The notes beneath the pieces were generated by a model, which was given only the letters and a program-made list of their open reading frames with translations, had not been told where the DNA came from and searched no databases. A DNA stretch of 7,566 bases from Thermomicrobiales bacterium (GTDB lineage Bacteria > Chloroflexota > Chloroflexia > Thermomicrobiales > UBA6265), in the NCBI GenBank assembly GCA_025928535.1, contig JAICJJ010000119.1, positions 1 through 7,566 of the forward strand, written 5' to 3'. Below, one piece after another: positions 1-6,378 of the stretch. A program made the translations under genes and the position numbers. The first letter of the stretch is position 1; the number at the start of each line of letters is the position of its first letter.

Positions 1-454
1 CCCAATCGAATTCGTCCGGAAACCAGGCGGGACGGCCGCCGACCCAGGCCGGCTCGACCGCGCCGCCGACCCCCAGGACGCGGGGATCGTCGTAGGCGGC
101 GCGGAGCCGGCGCAGCCAATCCGGCGCGGCCGCCGCGTCGTCGTCGAGAAACGCGATGATCTCGCCCCGCGCCACCGCGACTCCGCTGTTGCGGGCGCCG
201 GACAGCCCTCGCGCTTCGTCGTTCGCCACCGCGACCACGCCCGGAGTCTGTCGCCGCACGCGCTCCAGCAGCGCATCGTTGTGGTCGACCACGACGATGA
301 TCTCGCGGGCGGGCAGCGATTGCGCCTGGACAGAAGCGACGGCGGCGAGCAAGTCGCGCCAGCGGTCGTCGGCGTAGGCGCAGATCACGACCGACACGTC
401 GGATGGCGGCCCGGTTTCCGTTCGTTCAGCGGGCGCCGATGCTGTTTCAGTCAC
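1..454 (-). CDS. Family 2 glycosyltransferase, N-terminal part (runs off left edge)
   Basis: The first 151 codons of a GT-A fold glycosyltransferase (GT2) that transfers a sugar from a nucleotide-sugar donor; acceptor unknown. After a polar leader of about 19 residues, a nucleotide-binding beta strand (VSVVICAY, residues 20-27) is followed by VVVDHN (54-59), GLSGARNSG (83-91) and the metal/UDP-binding acidic motif FLDDD (102-106). WFPDEFDW lies at the window edge, a motif I associate with membrane-anchored GT2 enzymes of exopolysaccharide or glycolipid clusters. The GTG start at 452-454 lies inside the last codons of the upstream glycosyltransferase and overlaps its TGA, so translational coupling is likely. 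No stop is seen down to base 1. The C-terminal half, including any membrane segments, is outside the window, so donor and acceptor cannot be judged. Confidence 0.9.
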   Translation of the reverse strand, partial: MTETASAPAERTETGPPSDVSVVICAYADDRWRDLLAAVASVQAQSLPAREIIVVVDHNDALLERVRRQTPGVVAVANDEARGLSGARNSGVAVARGEIIAFLDDDAAAAPDWLRRLRAAYDDPRVLGVGGAVEPAWVGGRPAWFPDEFDW

Positions 455-1298
455 CGATGTGCTCCGCTTCGATCCGCGCCGGCAGTCCCGGTCCGGCGAG
501 ACCCGCGAAGGCGGATTGGCGCCGCGCCGTGAACGCCGCCCAATCGCGTCGATACGATTGGCGGACTTCGCGTCCGATCGCCTTGACCACCCGCCAACCG
601 TCGGGGAAGGTCCGCAAGTTGCTCACGCCGTGGACGCGGTCGGCTTCGAAACTGGGCACCTCGACCACCTTCAGGCGCTGCAAGGCGCGCACGTTCATGA
701 TCGTTTCGATCTCGAAGCCGTCGCCGTCGAGCGCCAGATCGGGCAGCACGCGCGCCCAGAATGCGTTGTAGCCGTAGCAGAGGTCGGTGAAGCGGCCGCC
801 GAAGCAAGCCTGAACCATCTTGACGAACGCCCAGTTGCCGAGTCGCCGTACGGTGGACATGTCGGAGGTGCCGCCGCCCTGGGCGAAGCGGGAGCCTTTG
901 GCGAAATCGGCGCCGGCCAGCAATGGCCCGACGTACGCCGGAATCTCCGCCGGATCGGTCGAGCCGTCGGCGTCGAGCATGACGATGATGTCGCCCGTCG
1001 CCGCGGCGAATCCGCTGCGCAGCGCCGCCCCCTTGCCGCGGCCTTCCTGTGGCACGATGCGGATCGCGGGGAGCAACCGGCGCGCGACGTCGCGCGTGCC
1101 GTCGGTGGAATTTCCATCGACCAGCAGCACTTCGTCGATCCACTCGGGGATGCGCGGCAGCACGTGCGGCAAGTTCTTCGCCTCGTTCTTTGCCGGAATG
1201 ACCACGCTGACGCGATACGCTCCCAGCCAACTCCGGCGTGGTTCGACGAGCCCGAGCGATGGAGCGTGCGTGGCGGGCTCCTGCGGCACTGCGACCAT
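447..1298 (-). CDS. Family 2 glycosyltransferase, polyprenyl-phosphate sugar synthase-like
   Basis: A 283-residue GT2 enzyme of the DPM1/polyprenol-phosphate glycosyltransferase type, expected at the inner face of the membrane transferring a sugar to a lipid phosphate or related acceptor. Visible motifs are VSVVIPAKNEAKNL (residues 30-43), LLVDGNSTDGT (58-68, nucleotide-binding Asp61), GRGKGAALRSG (86-96), MLDADGSTDP (107-116, DxD at 109-111) and GFEIETIMN (194-202), the conserved region near the catalytic base. There is no C-terminal membrane pair, unlike many dolichyl-phosphate mannose synthases. I chose the ATG at 1298 because GGAGAA sits 7 bases upstream and the GT2 fold starts 30 residues later. 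The frame stays open to an ATG at 1466, but the added 56 residues look like translated leader. It is the first gene of a pair; the next gene's GTG overlaps its stop. The sugar is not predictable from sequence. Confidence 0.92.
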   Translation of the reverse strand: MVAVPQEPATHAPSLGLVEPRRSWLGAYRVSVVIPAKNEAKNLPHVLPRIPEWIDEVLLVDGNSTDGTRDVARRLLPAIRIVPQEGRGKGAALRSGFAAATGDIIVMLDADGSTDPAEIPAYVGPLLAGADFAKGSRFAQGGGTSDMSTVRRLGNWAFVKMVQACFGGRFTDLCYGYNAFWARVLPDLALDGDGFEIETIMNVRALQRLKVVEVPSFEADRVHGVSNLRTFPDGWRVVKAIGREVRQSYRRDWAAFTARRQSAFAGLAGPGLPARIEAEHIGD

Positions 1299-1683
1299 GG
1301 CGTCTTCTCCGATCGGGAACGAAGAACACGCCCAAACGGGGGGTGGTCGGCGCGCGTCGAGTGGGATACCATCGACGCCGACGCTGGGTGGAGTCGTTTG
1401 GGCGCGCCTGGCGGACAGTGGATGGGCGGGAATGGCATCCTGGCCTGGCGCCTCCCGCCTATCCATCCCGTGTCGCTCGATCGCGGCTACGGTGGTCGGT
1501 CGTGGTCGATCATGGCGGGCGTTCTCCGTCGCGGGCGGCCGACGCCGATCCCGGCCCTTGCCAGGCAGCGAGGGCTGCGTGATGGCGTCTGATTTCGATC
1601 GACATTAACGAATTGCTATGCGAAAAGTTTAGATATCGCAGCCCGATCCCTTCGTCCCGGGAATGAGCCGTTTTGGACTGGCT
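1299..1683. other. Non-coding leader/intergenic stretch upstream of the glycosyltransferase pair
   Basis: This 385-bp stretch separates the response regulator's terminator from the glycosyltransferase pair and should contain the pair's promoter. An AT-rich pocket at about 1600-1637 (TTAACGAATTGC, AAAAGTTTAGATAT) stands out from the GC-rich surroundings and is the likeliest promoter region. I could not find a -35/-10 pair with acceptable spacing on either strand. If transcription starts there, the leader before the ATG at 1298 would be about 300 nt. Open frames in it (for example minus 1510-1710) lack recognisable protein features. I see no RNA gene, repeat array or mobile element in it. Confidence 0.5.
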
Positions 1684-1707
1684 AAAAAGAGCCGGATCGG
1701 ACTGGCT
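1665..1707. repeat. Tandem 19-bp repeat, 24-bp period (GAGCCG-N4-GGACTGGCT)
   Basis: Two copies, 1665-1683 and 1689-1707, share GAGCCG then, after four variable bases (TTTT or GATC), GGACTGGCT; 15 of 19 positions are identical. They are separated by five A residues. Each copy is also self-complementary at its ends (GAGCC or AGCC with GGCT or GGCTC), so each can form a small stem-loop. The right-hand copy on the minus strand is the terminator annotated separately. A tandem operator is the alternative reading. Confidence 0.6.
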
Positions 1708-1708
1708 C
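1684..1708 (-). terminator. Candidate intrinsic terminator of the kinase-regulator operon
   Basis: On the minus strand, 57 bases after the response-regulator stop, GAGCC (1704-1708) pairs with GGCTC (1689-1693) across a 10-nt loop and is followed at once by TTTTT (1684-1688). Orientation and position fit the end of the histidine kinase-response regulator transcript. The stem is only 5 bp, so termination may be partial. A second, similar stem-loop without a T tract follows directly. Confidence 0.55.
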
Positions 1709-1764
1709 AATTGAACTAGTTCGACCAGACGGGAGGCCGAGCGGCGCTTGCCTGATGCGGCGGT

Positions 1765-2415
1765 TCAGTCGATCGTGACTACGCCGTGCCGCACGGCGAA
1801 CACCAGCGCTTCGAGACGGGAATCGACTTCCAGCTTGCGCAGCAAATTCACCATGTGCGTCCGGATGGTTTCGGTGCTGACGCTGAGGCGGTCGGCGATT
1901 TCCCGGTCGTGCAGGCCTTCCGCCAGCAACTGGAGGACTTCGCACTCGCGGCGCGTGAGGCGGTCGACCGCCGTTTTCGCGGCGAGGTCGCGTTGGCGTT
2001 GTTGGCCCACGAGCCGGAGGAGCTCGACCGTTTCGGCGGGCGAGATGAGGTGCTCGCCGGCGATCAGCCGCCGCAGCGCGGCGATGATCTCGGCGACCGG
2101 CTTCGATTTGTGCAGCATGCCGACGGCGCCTGCTTCGACCGCGCGCGCCAGGCGCGCCCGCGCCACGGAGGCGCTGAGGACCACCGCCATGACCGGCGCG
2201 CCCATCGCCCGCGCGGTCCGAATCAGGTCGATGCCGTCGCCGTCGGGCAGATCGAGGTCGACCAGCGCGACCTCGGGGGCGGCGGCGGTCAGCAGCGGCT
2301 GCGCTTCCGCCAGCGATCGGGCCATGCCGACCACCTCGACATCCGGCTCGCGCGCGAGCATGAGCGCCAGTGGCTCGAGAAACGACTCGTGATCGTCGAC
2401 CAGCAAGACGCGCAT
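1765..2415 (-). CDS. NarL/FixJ-family response regulator
   Basis: A 216-residue DNA-binding response regulator, full length for the family. The receiver domain (1 to about 118) has the acidic pair D7/D8 in LLVDDHE, the phosphoacceptor D53 in LVDLDLPDGDG, the switch Ser81 in VVLSAS and the conserved K103 in MLHKSKP. A linker of about 30 residues leads to a LuxR-type helix-turn-helix (153-211) with LTRRECEVLQLLAEG, EIADRLSVSTETIRTHMVNLLRKL. Once phosphorylated by its kinase it should dimerise and control promoters. The ATG overlaps the stop of the upstream histidine kinase by one base (TGATG), so the two are translated together and are almost certainly cognate. Targets are not evident; its own operon promoter, with repeated TGAC words, is a reasonable candidate. 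Confidence 0.96.
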   Translation of the reverse strand: MRVLLVDDHESFLEPLALMLAREPDVEVVGMARSLAEAQPLLTAAAPEVALVDLDLPDGDGIDLIRTARAMGAPVMAVVLSASVARARLARAVEAGAVGMLHKSKPVAEIIAALRRLIAGEHLISPAETVELLRLVGQQRQRDLAAKTAVDRLTRRECEVLQLLAEGLHDREIADRLSVSTETIRTHMVNLLRKLEVDSRLEALVFAVRHGVVTID

Positions 2416-4229
2416 CAGTTGACGCTCACGAGCGCGAAACTGAAGGTCGCGCCGCCGTCCGGCGTCGGTTCGACCACAAGGTCGGCATCGTGGGCCAGGA
2501 GGATTCGGCGCGAGAGATAGAGGCCGAGGCCCGCGCCTCCCGGGCCGCTCGGCTGAATGCGTCCCCGCTCGTATTTCATGAAGATGCGCTCCTCGTCGCC
2601 GGGCGCGATCCCCGGCCCATGGTCGATCACCGCGATCCGCACCTGCGCCTCCTCCCGGGTCGCCCGCAATTCGATCGGCGTTCCGCTCGGGGCGTACTTG
2701 GCGGCGTTGCCGAGGAGATTGCGCAAGACCTGGCCGATCCGCTCCGGGTCGGCGCGCACGCGATCGACGGCGTCGATCGTCAGCACCAACGGGTGATGGC
2801 CGGGCAAGGCGTGCGCGAGGTCGGCGGCCGCCGACAACAACTCGACGACTGATGTCGGGCGGCGGTGCACGGCGAAGTCATCCCGATCGATGGTGGCGAT
2901 GGCCTGGACATCGGCGACGAGACCCTGGAGCAACGCCGTCTCGCCGCGGATGGTGGCCAGCCCCTGCGCGCGCAGGCTGGGGCTCATCCGGTCGGTTTCG
3001 AGCAGTTCGGCCCAGGCCCGAATCGCCGCGATCGGCGAACCGAGTTCGTGGACGACCATGGCGGTGAAATCGGCGCGCAAATTCGTCAATTCCGCCACGC
3101 GTTGCGAGTACTCCTGCGCGGCGTCGAGCATGTCGGCGCGGGCGCCGGCGGCGCGCTTCAATTCGAACATCCCGCCGATGGCGAGGATGCCGGCTGACGC
3201 CAGCCGGAGCAGGTTGCTGCTTGTCAGGTTCATGTGAAAGGTCGACGGCCAAAAGATCTGATGCAGGTGCGAACCGGCGTAGACGACCATCGCCACCACG
3301 AGCCAGGCTCCCATGCCGTCGGCCGGCGCGTGATAGGCGACCGACGCCGCGGCGGCAACGGCGAGCGCGAGCGGGATCGCCACCAGCACCAGGTGCAGGC
3401 TCGTCAATTGGCTCCAGCCCAGAATCTTGTCGTCGACGTCCAGCGCGCCCTCGGCGGTGACCAGCGAACCGAGACGCGAGCCGCCGAGCACGGCGAGCGC
3501 GGAACACGCGCCGAAGGCGGCGAGCACCCCGAAAAACCGGACGACGGTGAAGCGGGGCGGGATGGCCGGAACCAGGCCGACCGCGAAGAGGGCGTCGGCG
3601 AAGGTCAGGACGAGCAACGTGGTGTAGAGGGACGTGTTGAGGTTCGGCGATCGGTCGAAGAGCGGCATCACATAGCCGAAGATGGCCGAACCGAGCGCGA
3701 GGATGACGAAGCCGCCGGCCACCCAGCGGAGCCGCCGCTGGCCGACGCCCTCGGCCACGAAGAGCACGAGCACCACCGCGCAGAAAAACGTGATCGCCGC
3801 GGCGGCCGCTTCGGCGCCGAGTTGTGCGCGCGGCGCGGGAATGTCGATCTGGGCCCAGTCGAAGACGAGCGCGGCGACCGCCCAGGCGACGATCGCCGCA
3901 GTGACCGTGATCGCGAGCGTCCAGGTGGGACTCAGACGGCGCAGGTCCGGAATGGTCGGCGGCGCGGCGGCGCGAGCCTGCCGCGTTCGCGGGAGCAGCC
4001 GACCGCTGGCTGGAGGCGCCGAGGCCAACACCCGCGTCGTGGGCCAGGGCGGCGCCGGTCGTCCCGGACCGAGCGTGGCTGCGGAATGTGCGAAAGTCGA
4101 CGGCGGCGCGGCCATGCCGAACCTGCGGTTCCAGATGAAGCCGCGTTCGGAACCTTCACCGTCAGCGAACTCTACGCGGAAGGGATTCGAGCCTTCTGCC
4201 GGAATGCAGGAACCCTGCGGTACTGCCAT
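2415..4229 (-). CDS. Multi-pass membrane sensor histidine kinase (HisKA type)
   Basis: Up to 604 residues. After a Pro/Ala-rich N-terminus, about eight hydrophobic segments lie between residues 103 and 357 (for example 103-124, 139-160, 200-221, 276-300, 340-357) with only short loops, so sensing is probably in or near the membrane. A short helical linker with no PAS or clear HAMP leads to the dimerisation/phosphotransfer domain with MVVHELGSPIAAIRAW (391-406; phosphoacceptor His394). The ATP-binding domain has the N box LRNLLGNAAKY (502-512), G1 VIDHGPGIA (534-542), F box IFMKYERG (549-556) and G2 GGAGLGLYL (564-572). All boxes are intact. The H box is HELGSP rather than the commoner HELRTP. 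Start is uncertain: I keep the ATG at 4229, but an in-frame ATG at 4115 is possible; neither has a strong Shine-Dalgarno (GGA 10 bases upstream versus AGG 6 bases upstream), and the extra 38 residues have no recognisable domain. The signal is unknown. Confidence 0.95.
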   Translation of the reverse strand: MAVPQGSCIPAEGSNPFRVEFADGEGSERGFIWNRRFGMAAPPSTFAHSAATLGPGRPAPPWPTTRVLASAPPASGRLLPRTRQARAAAPPTIPDLRRLSPTWTLAITVTAAIVAWAVAALVFDWAQIDIPAPRAQLGAEAAAAAITFFCAVVLVLFVAEGVGQRRLRWVAGGFVILALGSAIFGYVMPLFDRSPNLNTSLYTTLLVLTFADALFAVGLVPAIPPRFTVVRFFGVLAAFGACSALAVLGGSRLGSLVTAEGALDVDDKILGWSQLTSLHLVLVAIPLALAVAAAASVAYHAPADGMGAWLVVAMVVYAGSHLHQIFWPSTFHMNLTSSNLLRLASAGILAIGGMFELKRAAGARADMLDAAQEYSQRVAELTNLRADFTAMVVHELGSPIAAIRAWAELLETDRMSPSLRAQGLATIRGETALLQGLVADVQAIATIDRDDFAVHRRPTSVVELLSAAADLAHALPGHHPLVLTIDAVDRVRADPERIGQVLRNLLGNAAKYAPSGTPIELRATREEAQVRIAVIDHGPGIAPGDEERIFMKYERGRIQPSGPGGAGLGLYLSRRILLAHDADLVVEPTPDGGATFSFALVSVN

Positions 4230-4326
4230 GACAAAACCGTCCCCGCTTCAGGAGTCGGATTCACCAATGGCCCCCCCGCGTCCAACGATCGACGGGCGGC
4301 GGATTGCATCGTCCGCTGCCGATCGT
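4117..4326 (-). promoter_or_regulatory. Stem-loop-rich leader of the kinase-regulator operon
   Basis: Downstream of the promoter at 4371-4399, the minus-strand transcript can form several stem-loops. The largest is 4285-4326: ACGATCG/CGATCGT (7 bp), then GC/GC and GCGGA/TCCGC around an 8-nt loop, with a mismatch and a 4-nt bulge. Smaller ones are GCAGG/CCTGC (4206-4218), GAAGG/CCTTC (4179-4196) and CCGAAC with CGG pairing to CCG and GTTCGG (4117-4150). The last lies directly before the alternative ATG at 4115 and would mask its weak AGG. GGTTCC (4150-4155) could instead pair with GGAACC (4126-4131), excluding that hairpin. No known riboswitch consensus was recognised. If the true start is 4229, only the first hairpin is in the untranslated leader. 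Confidence 0.35.
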
Positions 4327-4370
4327 CTGACTTCCTCTTGTGCCGACGCGCGATTCCTCGAATGCGGATA

Positions 4371-4399
4371 ACTTTAGCGACCTCGTGTCAGTCAGTCAA
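4371..4399 (-). promoter_or_regulatory. Sigma-70-like promoter of the histidine kinase operon
   Basis: On the minus strand TTGACT (4394-4399) and TAAAGT (4371-4376) are separated by exactly 17 bases, a near-consensus -35 and an acceptable -10. The start site would be near 4364, giving a leader of about 135 nt to the ATG at 4229, or about 249 nt to the ATG at 4115. The -35 sits in a TGACTGACTGACA run next to CAGT, so an operator may overlap it. Confidence 0.65.
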
Positions 4400-4438
4400 C
4401 TGAACGGACACCCTGTTGTGACGCTCGTTTTGCGGTTG

Positions 4439-4469
4439 GTTCGCCGTCGTCGATCGGGACGCGGCGAAC
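4439..4469 (-). terminator. Stem-loop after the lipoprotein gene, possible terminator
   Basis: Starting 14 bases after the lipoprotein stop, GTTCGCCG (plus 4439-4446) pairs perfectly with CGGCGAAC (4462-4469). Inside, CGTC and GACG add four pairs beyond a one-base bulge, leaving a 6-nt loop. No T tract follows on the minus strand (CAACCGCAAAACG), so this is either a weak or Rho-type terminator or a 3'-end stabilising hairpin. It separates the lipoprotein gene from the kinase promoter. Confidence 0.45.
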
Positions 4470-4483
4470 GTGTCCCACGACGA

Positions 4484-5203
4484 CTATTCCCGGTGCGGCC
4501 GGGCGATCGCGGCCGAGGCCACGGTCGCGTCCGGCGAGATGTCGAGGCTGAACGTGTTGTCGTCCGATCGGAGCGTGAGATGGCTGAGATTGGGAGGCAC
4601 GTCGAAGACGACGCCTTCGTCGTGGACCGCGCCCGAGCGGCGCGCCCCGCTTGCGCGCGCGTCGCGAACCCCCGGGTCGGTCATGGCGAACGATGCGGTC
4701 GCGGCCGATTGCGGCGTGAAGGTGCGCCCGCCGCCGTCCTGAAGCCGGAGGTCCCACCAGGGAAATGTGCCGCCCGCGCGGGAACTGGCGGCGGCGACCG
4801 CAAGCCGGACGACGAGGAATTCGCCGTGCGGCTCGATGGTCAGCGGATCGCCGCTCTTCGTCGAGTAGTTGGGGAGCGAGGTCAAGCGATCGACGCTGCG
4901 CACCCCGACGTTCCACGCCTGCGCGAACGGCACGGGCAGATTGCCCCGCTCGCTCGTCGGCAAGGCGGTCGTGGCGACGGCGATCCGCGTTTGCAGATCG
5001 TCGGCTTGCTGCAGATAGGCGCCGATCGTCGCTTCTTCGCCGCGGCTCAGGCCGCGGCCGGCCAGCCGCCGATCTTCGCCGCTGCGGCCCTGATCCGTCG
5101 TGCAGGCGGACAGCAAAACCAGTCCGAGCGCGCCGATCACGAAGAGGGCGGCGCGGCCACGCCGATGTTCGACGATTTCCCTGGACGCCCCCGCGCCGAC
5201 CAA
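4484..5203 (-). CDS. Putative lipoprotein with DUF4352-like domain
   Basis: About 239 residues. A basic n-region (HRRGR) and a hydrophobic stretch end in the lipobox LLSAC (Cys34 from the chosen start), so the mature protein should be lipid-anchored outside the membrane. The C-terminal half resembles DUF4352-type immunoglobulin-like domains: GEFLVVRLAVAAAS, WDLRLQDGGGRTFTP, then GVVFDVPPNLSHLTLRSDD and a final beta strand FSLDI. I propose the TTG at 5203 because AAGGG lies 7 bases upstream and the signal peptide begins soon after. The frame is open to 5434, including an ATG at 5344, but the added residues are Arg/Ala-rich and look like translated spacer. It lies 227 bp downstream of modA on the same strand, so co-transcription is possible. 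No molybdate-binding role can be read from the sequence. Function unknown. Confidence 0.72.
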   Translation of the reverse strand: MVGAGASREIVEHRRGRAALFVIGALGLVLLSACTTDQGRSGEDRRLAGRGLSRGEEATIGAYLQQADDLQTRIAVATTALPTSERGNLPVPFAQAWNVGVRSVDRLTSLPNYSTKSGDPLTIEPHGEFLVVRLAVAAASSRAGGTFPWWDLRLQDGGGRTFTPQSAATASFAMTDPGVRDARASGARRSGAVHDEGVVFDVPPNLSHLTLRSDDNTFSLDISPDATVASAAIARPHRE

Positions 5204-5288
5204 AACCGTGCCCTTGCCTGATTTCGCCGCAAACCCGGCGGCGCGGCTCGCGCCGGACCGAACCGCAGCCGACCGCCGACGCCAGGGC

Positions 5289-5317
5289 GTGCGCCTCCAC
5301 GCGTGGCGTGGACGCAC
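5289..5317. repeat. Inverted repeat / stem-loop between modA and the lipoprotein gene
   Basis: GTGCG (5289-5293) pairs with CGCAC (5313-5317) and, inside it, CCACGC (5297-5302) pairs with GCGTGG (5306-5311) around a 3-nt loop, with a CCT/A internal loop. That is 11 pairs, nearly all G-C. No T tract follows on either strand. It could protect the 3' end of the modA message or reduce read-through to the lipoprotein gene. Confidence 0.4.
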
Positions 5318-5430
5318 AGTACGGGCATGGCGCGTCGCGAACATCCCTGAAATGAGCCAGTTTCCAATTGAGGCGACGGGCATCGACGCGAGGGACCGCT
5401 CGGCTTCGCGCACGGAGCGGCGCGCCGCCG

Positions 5431-6348
5431 TCAACGCGCCGGTTCGAACCCATCGGCCGCCAGCGTCTTTTGGCCTTGCGGACTGAGGACATAGGCGATA
5501 AACGCGGCGGCGAGATCCTGATTGCCGCCGGCGACGGACGCGATCGGATAGGTCGCGGTCGGGTTGACCGCGTCAGGAATGGCGACCTGGGTCACCTTGC
5601 CCTTGACCGTGAAGGCGTCGGAAACGTAGACGACGCCGGCGTCGGCTTCGCCCAGTTGCACCTTGGTCAGCACCTCGCGCACATCTTCTTCTTGCGAGAC
5701 CACATTGGCCGAGACCTTCGCCGCGAAATCGGCGCCATACGTGGCCGGGTTCTGGCCCATTTGGCAGATCGCTTGCCGGGCGTAGGCGCCCGCCGGCACG
5801 GACGGCAACGCCAGCACCAGTTTAAGGCCCGGCCTGGCCAGATCCGCCGGGGAAGCGACGCCGGCGGGATTGGCTTGCGGCGTCACGATCACGAGTTTGT
5901 TGTGCGCGAAGGGCTCGGGCGCGCCGGCGATCGAACCGTTCTGCTGCGCCGCCTTCATTTGCGCCGTGTTGGCCGAAGCGAAGACATCGGCGCGGGCGCC
6001 TTGCTGGAGTTGGGTCACCAGCGTTTGCGAGCCGGCGAAGTTGTAGGTGATCGCGAGGCCGGGGTGGGCAGCTTCGAGATCGGTCTTCATCTGGCCGAAG
6101 GCGTCAGTCAGCGATGCGGCCGCGAAGACGGTCAACTGGCCGCCGCCCGCCGGGAAGGCGGCTGCGGCCGCGGTGGGCGTGGCGGCGGTCATGGCCGCGG
6201 CCGGGATCGACGCCGCCGGCGTCGCCGGGGCGCAGGCGATCGCGCTTTCCTGCGCGGCGGCGCCCCATGATCCGGTCCCGCCGATCCCCATGCTCAGGAG
6301 CGCCACGCCAATGATCATCAGCACGCGGCGGCTCAACGTCCGGTCCAT
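5431..6348 (-). CDS. modA: Molybdate ABC transporter substrate-binding protein
   Basis: A 305-residue type II periplasmic-binding protein that captures molybdate (or tungstate) outside the membrane for an ABC importer. Residues 1-33 form a Sec-type signal peptide (basic DRTLSRR, hydrophobic core, cleavage near GAAAQ). There follows an Ala/Pro/Thr-rich linker (about 38-70), then the ModA fold beginning LTVFAAASL. Likely oxyanion ligands by analogy with E. coli ModA are Ser79 (AAASL), Ser107 (FAGSQ), the VPAGAYA region (184-190), Val223 (EEDVREV) and Tyr241 (VVYVSD). ADVFASAN (120-127), HNKLVIV (149-155) and the C-terminal FIAYVLSPQGQ are family hallmarks. The ATG has GGAGG 8 bases upstream. 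No lipobox follows the core, unusual if the cell has one membrane. No modB or modC gene adjoins it; the next gene downstream is a lipoprotein. It diverges from mop across a 174-bp spacer. Confidence 0.97.
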   Translation of the reverse strand: MDRTLSRRVLMIIGVALLSMGIGGTGSWGAAAQESAIACAPATPAASIPAAAMTAATPTAAAAAFPAGGGQLTVFAAASLTDAFGQMKTDLEAAHPGLAITYNFAGSQTLVTQLQQGARADVFASANTAQMKAAQQNGSIAGAPEPFAHNKLVIVTPQANPAGVASPADLARPGLKLVLALPSVPAGAYARQAICQMGQNPATYGADFAAKVSANVVSQEEDVREVLTKVQLGEADAGVVYVSDAFTVKGKVTQVAIPDAVNPTATYPIASVAGGNQDLAAAFIAYVLSPQGQKTLAADGFEPAR

Positions 6349-6378
6349 GATTGTGTCCTCCCCGGCTTCGTGCGACGC

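Noticed and set aside
459..1592. Long plus-strand open frame opposite the second glycosyltransferase.
   Set aside because: It is an antisense shadow typical of GC-rich genes; the minus strand carries the complete GT2 motif set.
1510..1710. A 66-codon minus-strand frame in the gap before the glycosyltransferase pair.
   Set aside because: There is no convincing ribosome site and no domain, its composition is unlike the neighbouring proteins, and it starts inside the terminator repeat.
4179..4196. A tRNA T-arm-like stem-loop with TCGAA in the loop on the minus strand.
   Set aside because: The loop is 8 nt, and there is no matching anticodon arm, D arm or acceptor stem nearby.
4271..4277. Run of seven C (G on the minus strand) as a phase-variation tract.
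   Set aside because: It lies upstream of any plausible kinase start, is short, and such runs are expected in GC-rich DNA.
4200..4280. GTGAATCC and GCGGGGACGG on the minus strand recall pieces of the c-di-AMP (ydaO) riboswitch.
   Set aside because: The conserved CGACAGCTAAC-type segment and the second GTGAATC block are missing, so the match is superficial.
3234..4403. Long plus-strand open frame opposite the histidine kinase.
   Set aside because: The translation is Arg/Glu/Gly-rich with no motifs, and the minus strand encodes membrane segments and kinase boxes over the same bases.
5338..5370. An ECF-like promoter (GGAAAC, 17 bases, GTTC) on the minus strand before the lipoprotein gene.
   Set aside because: Only short partial matches to a loose consensus and no supporting context.
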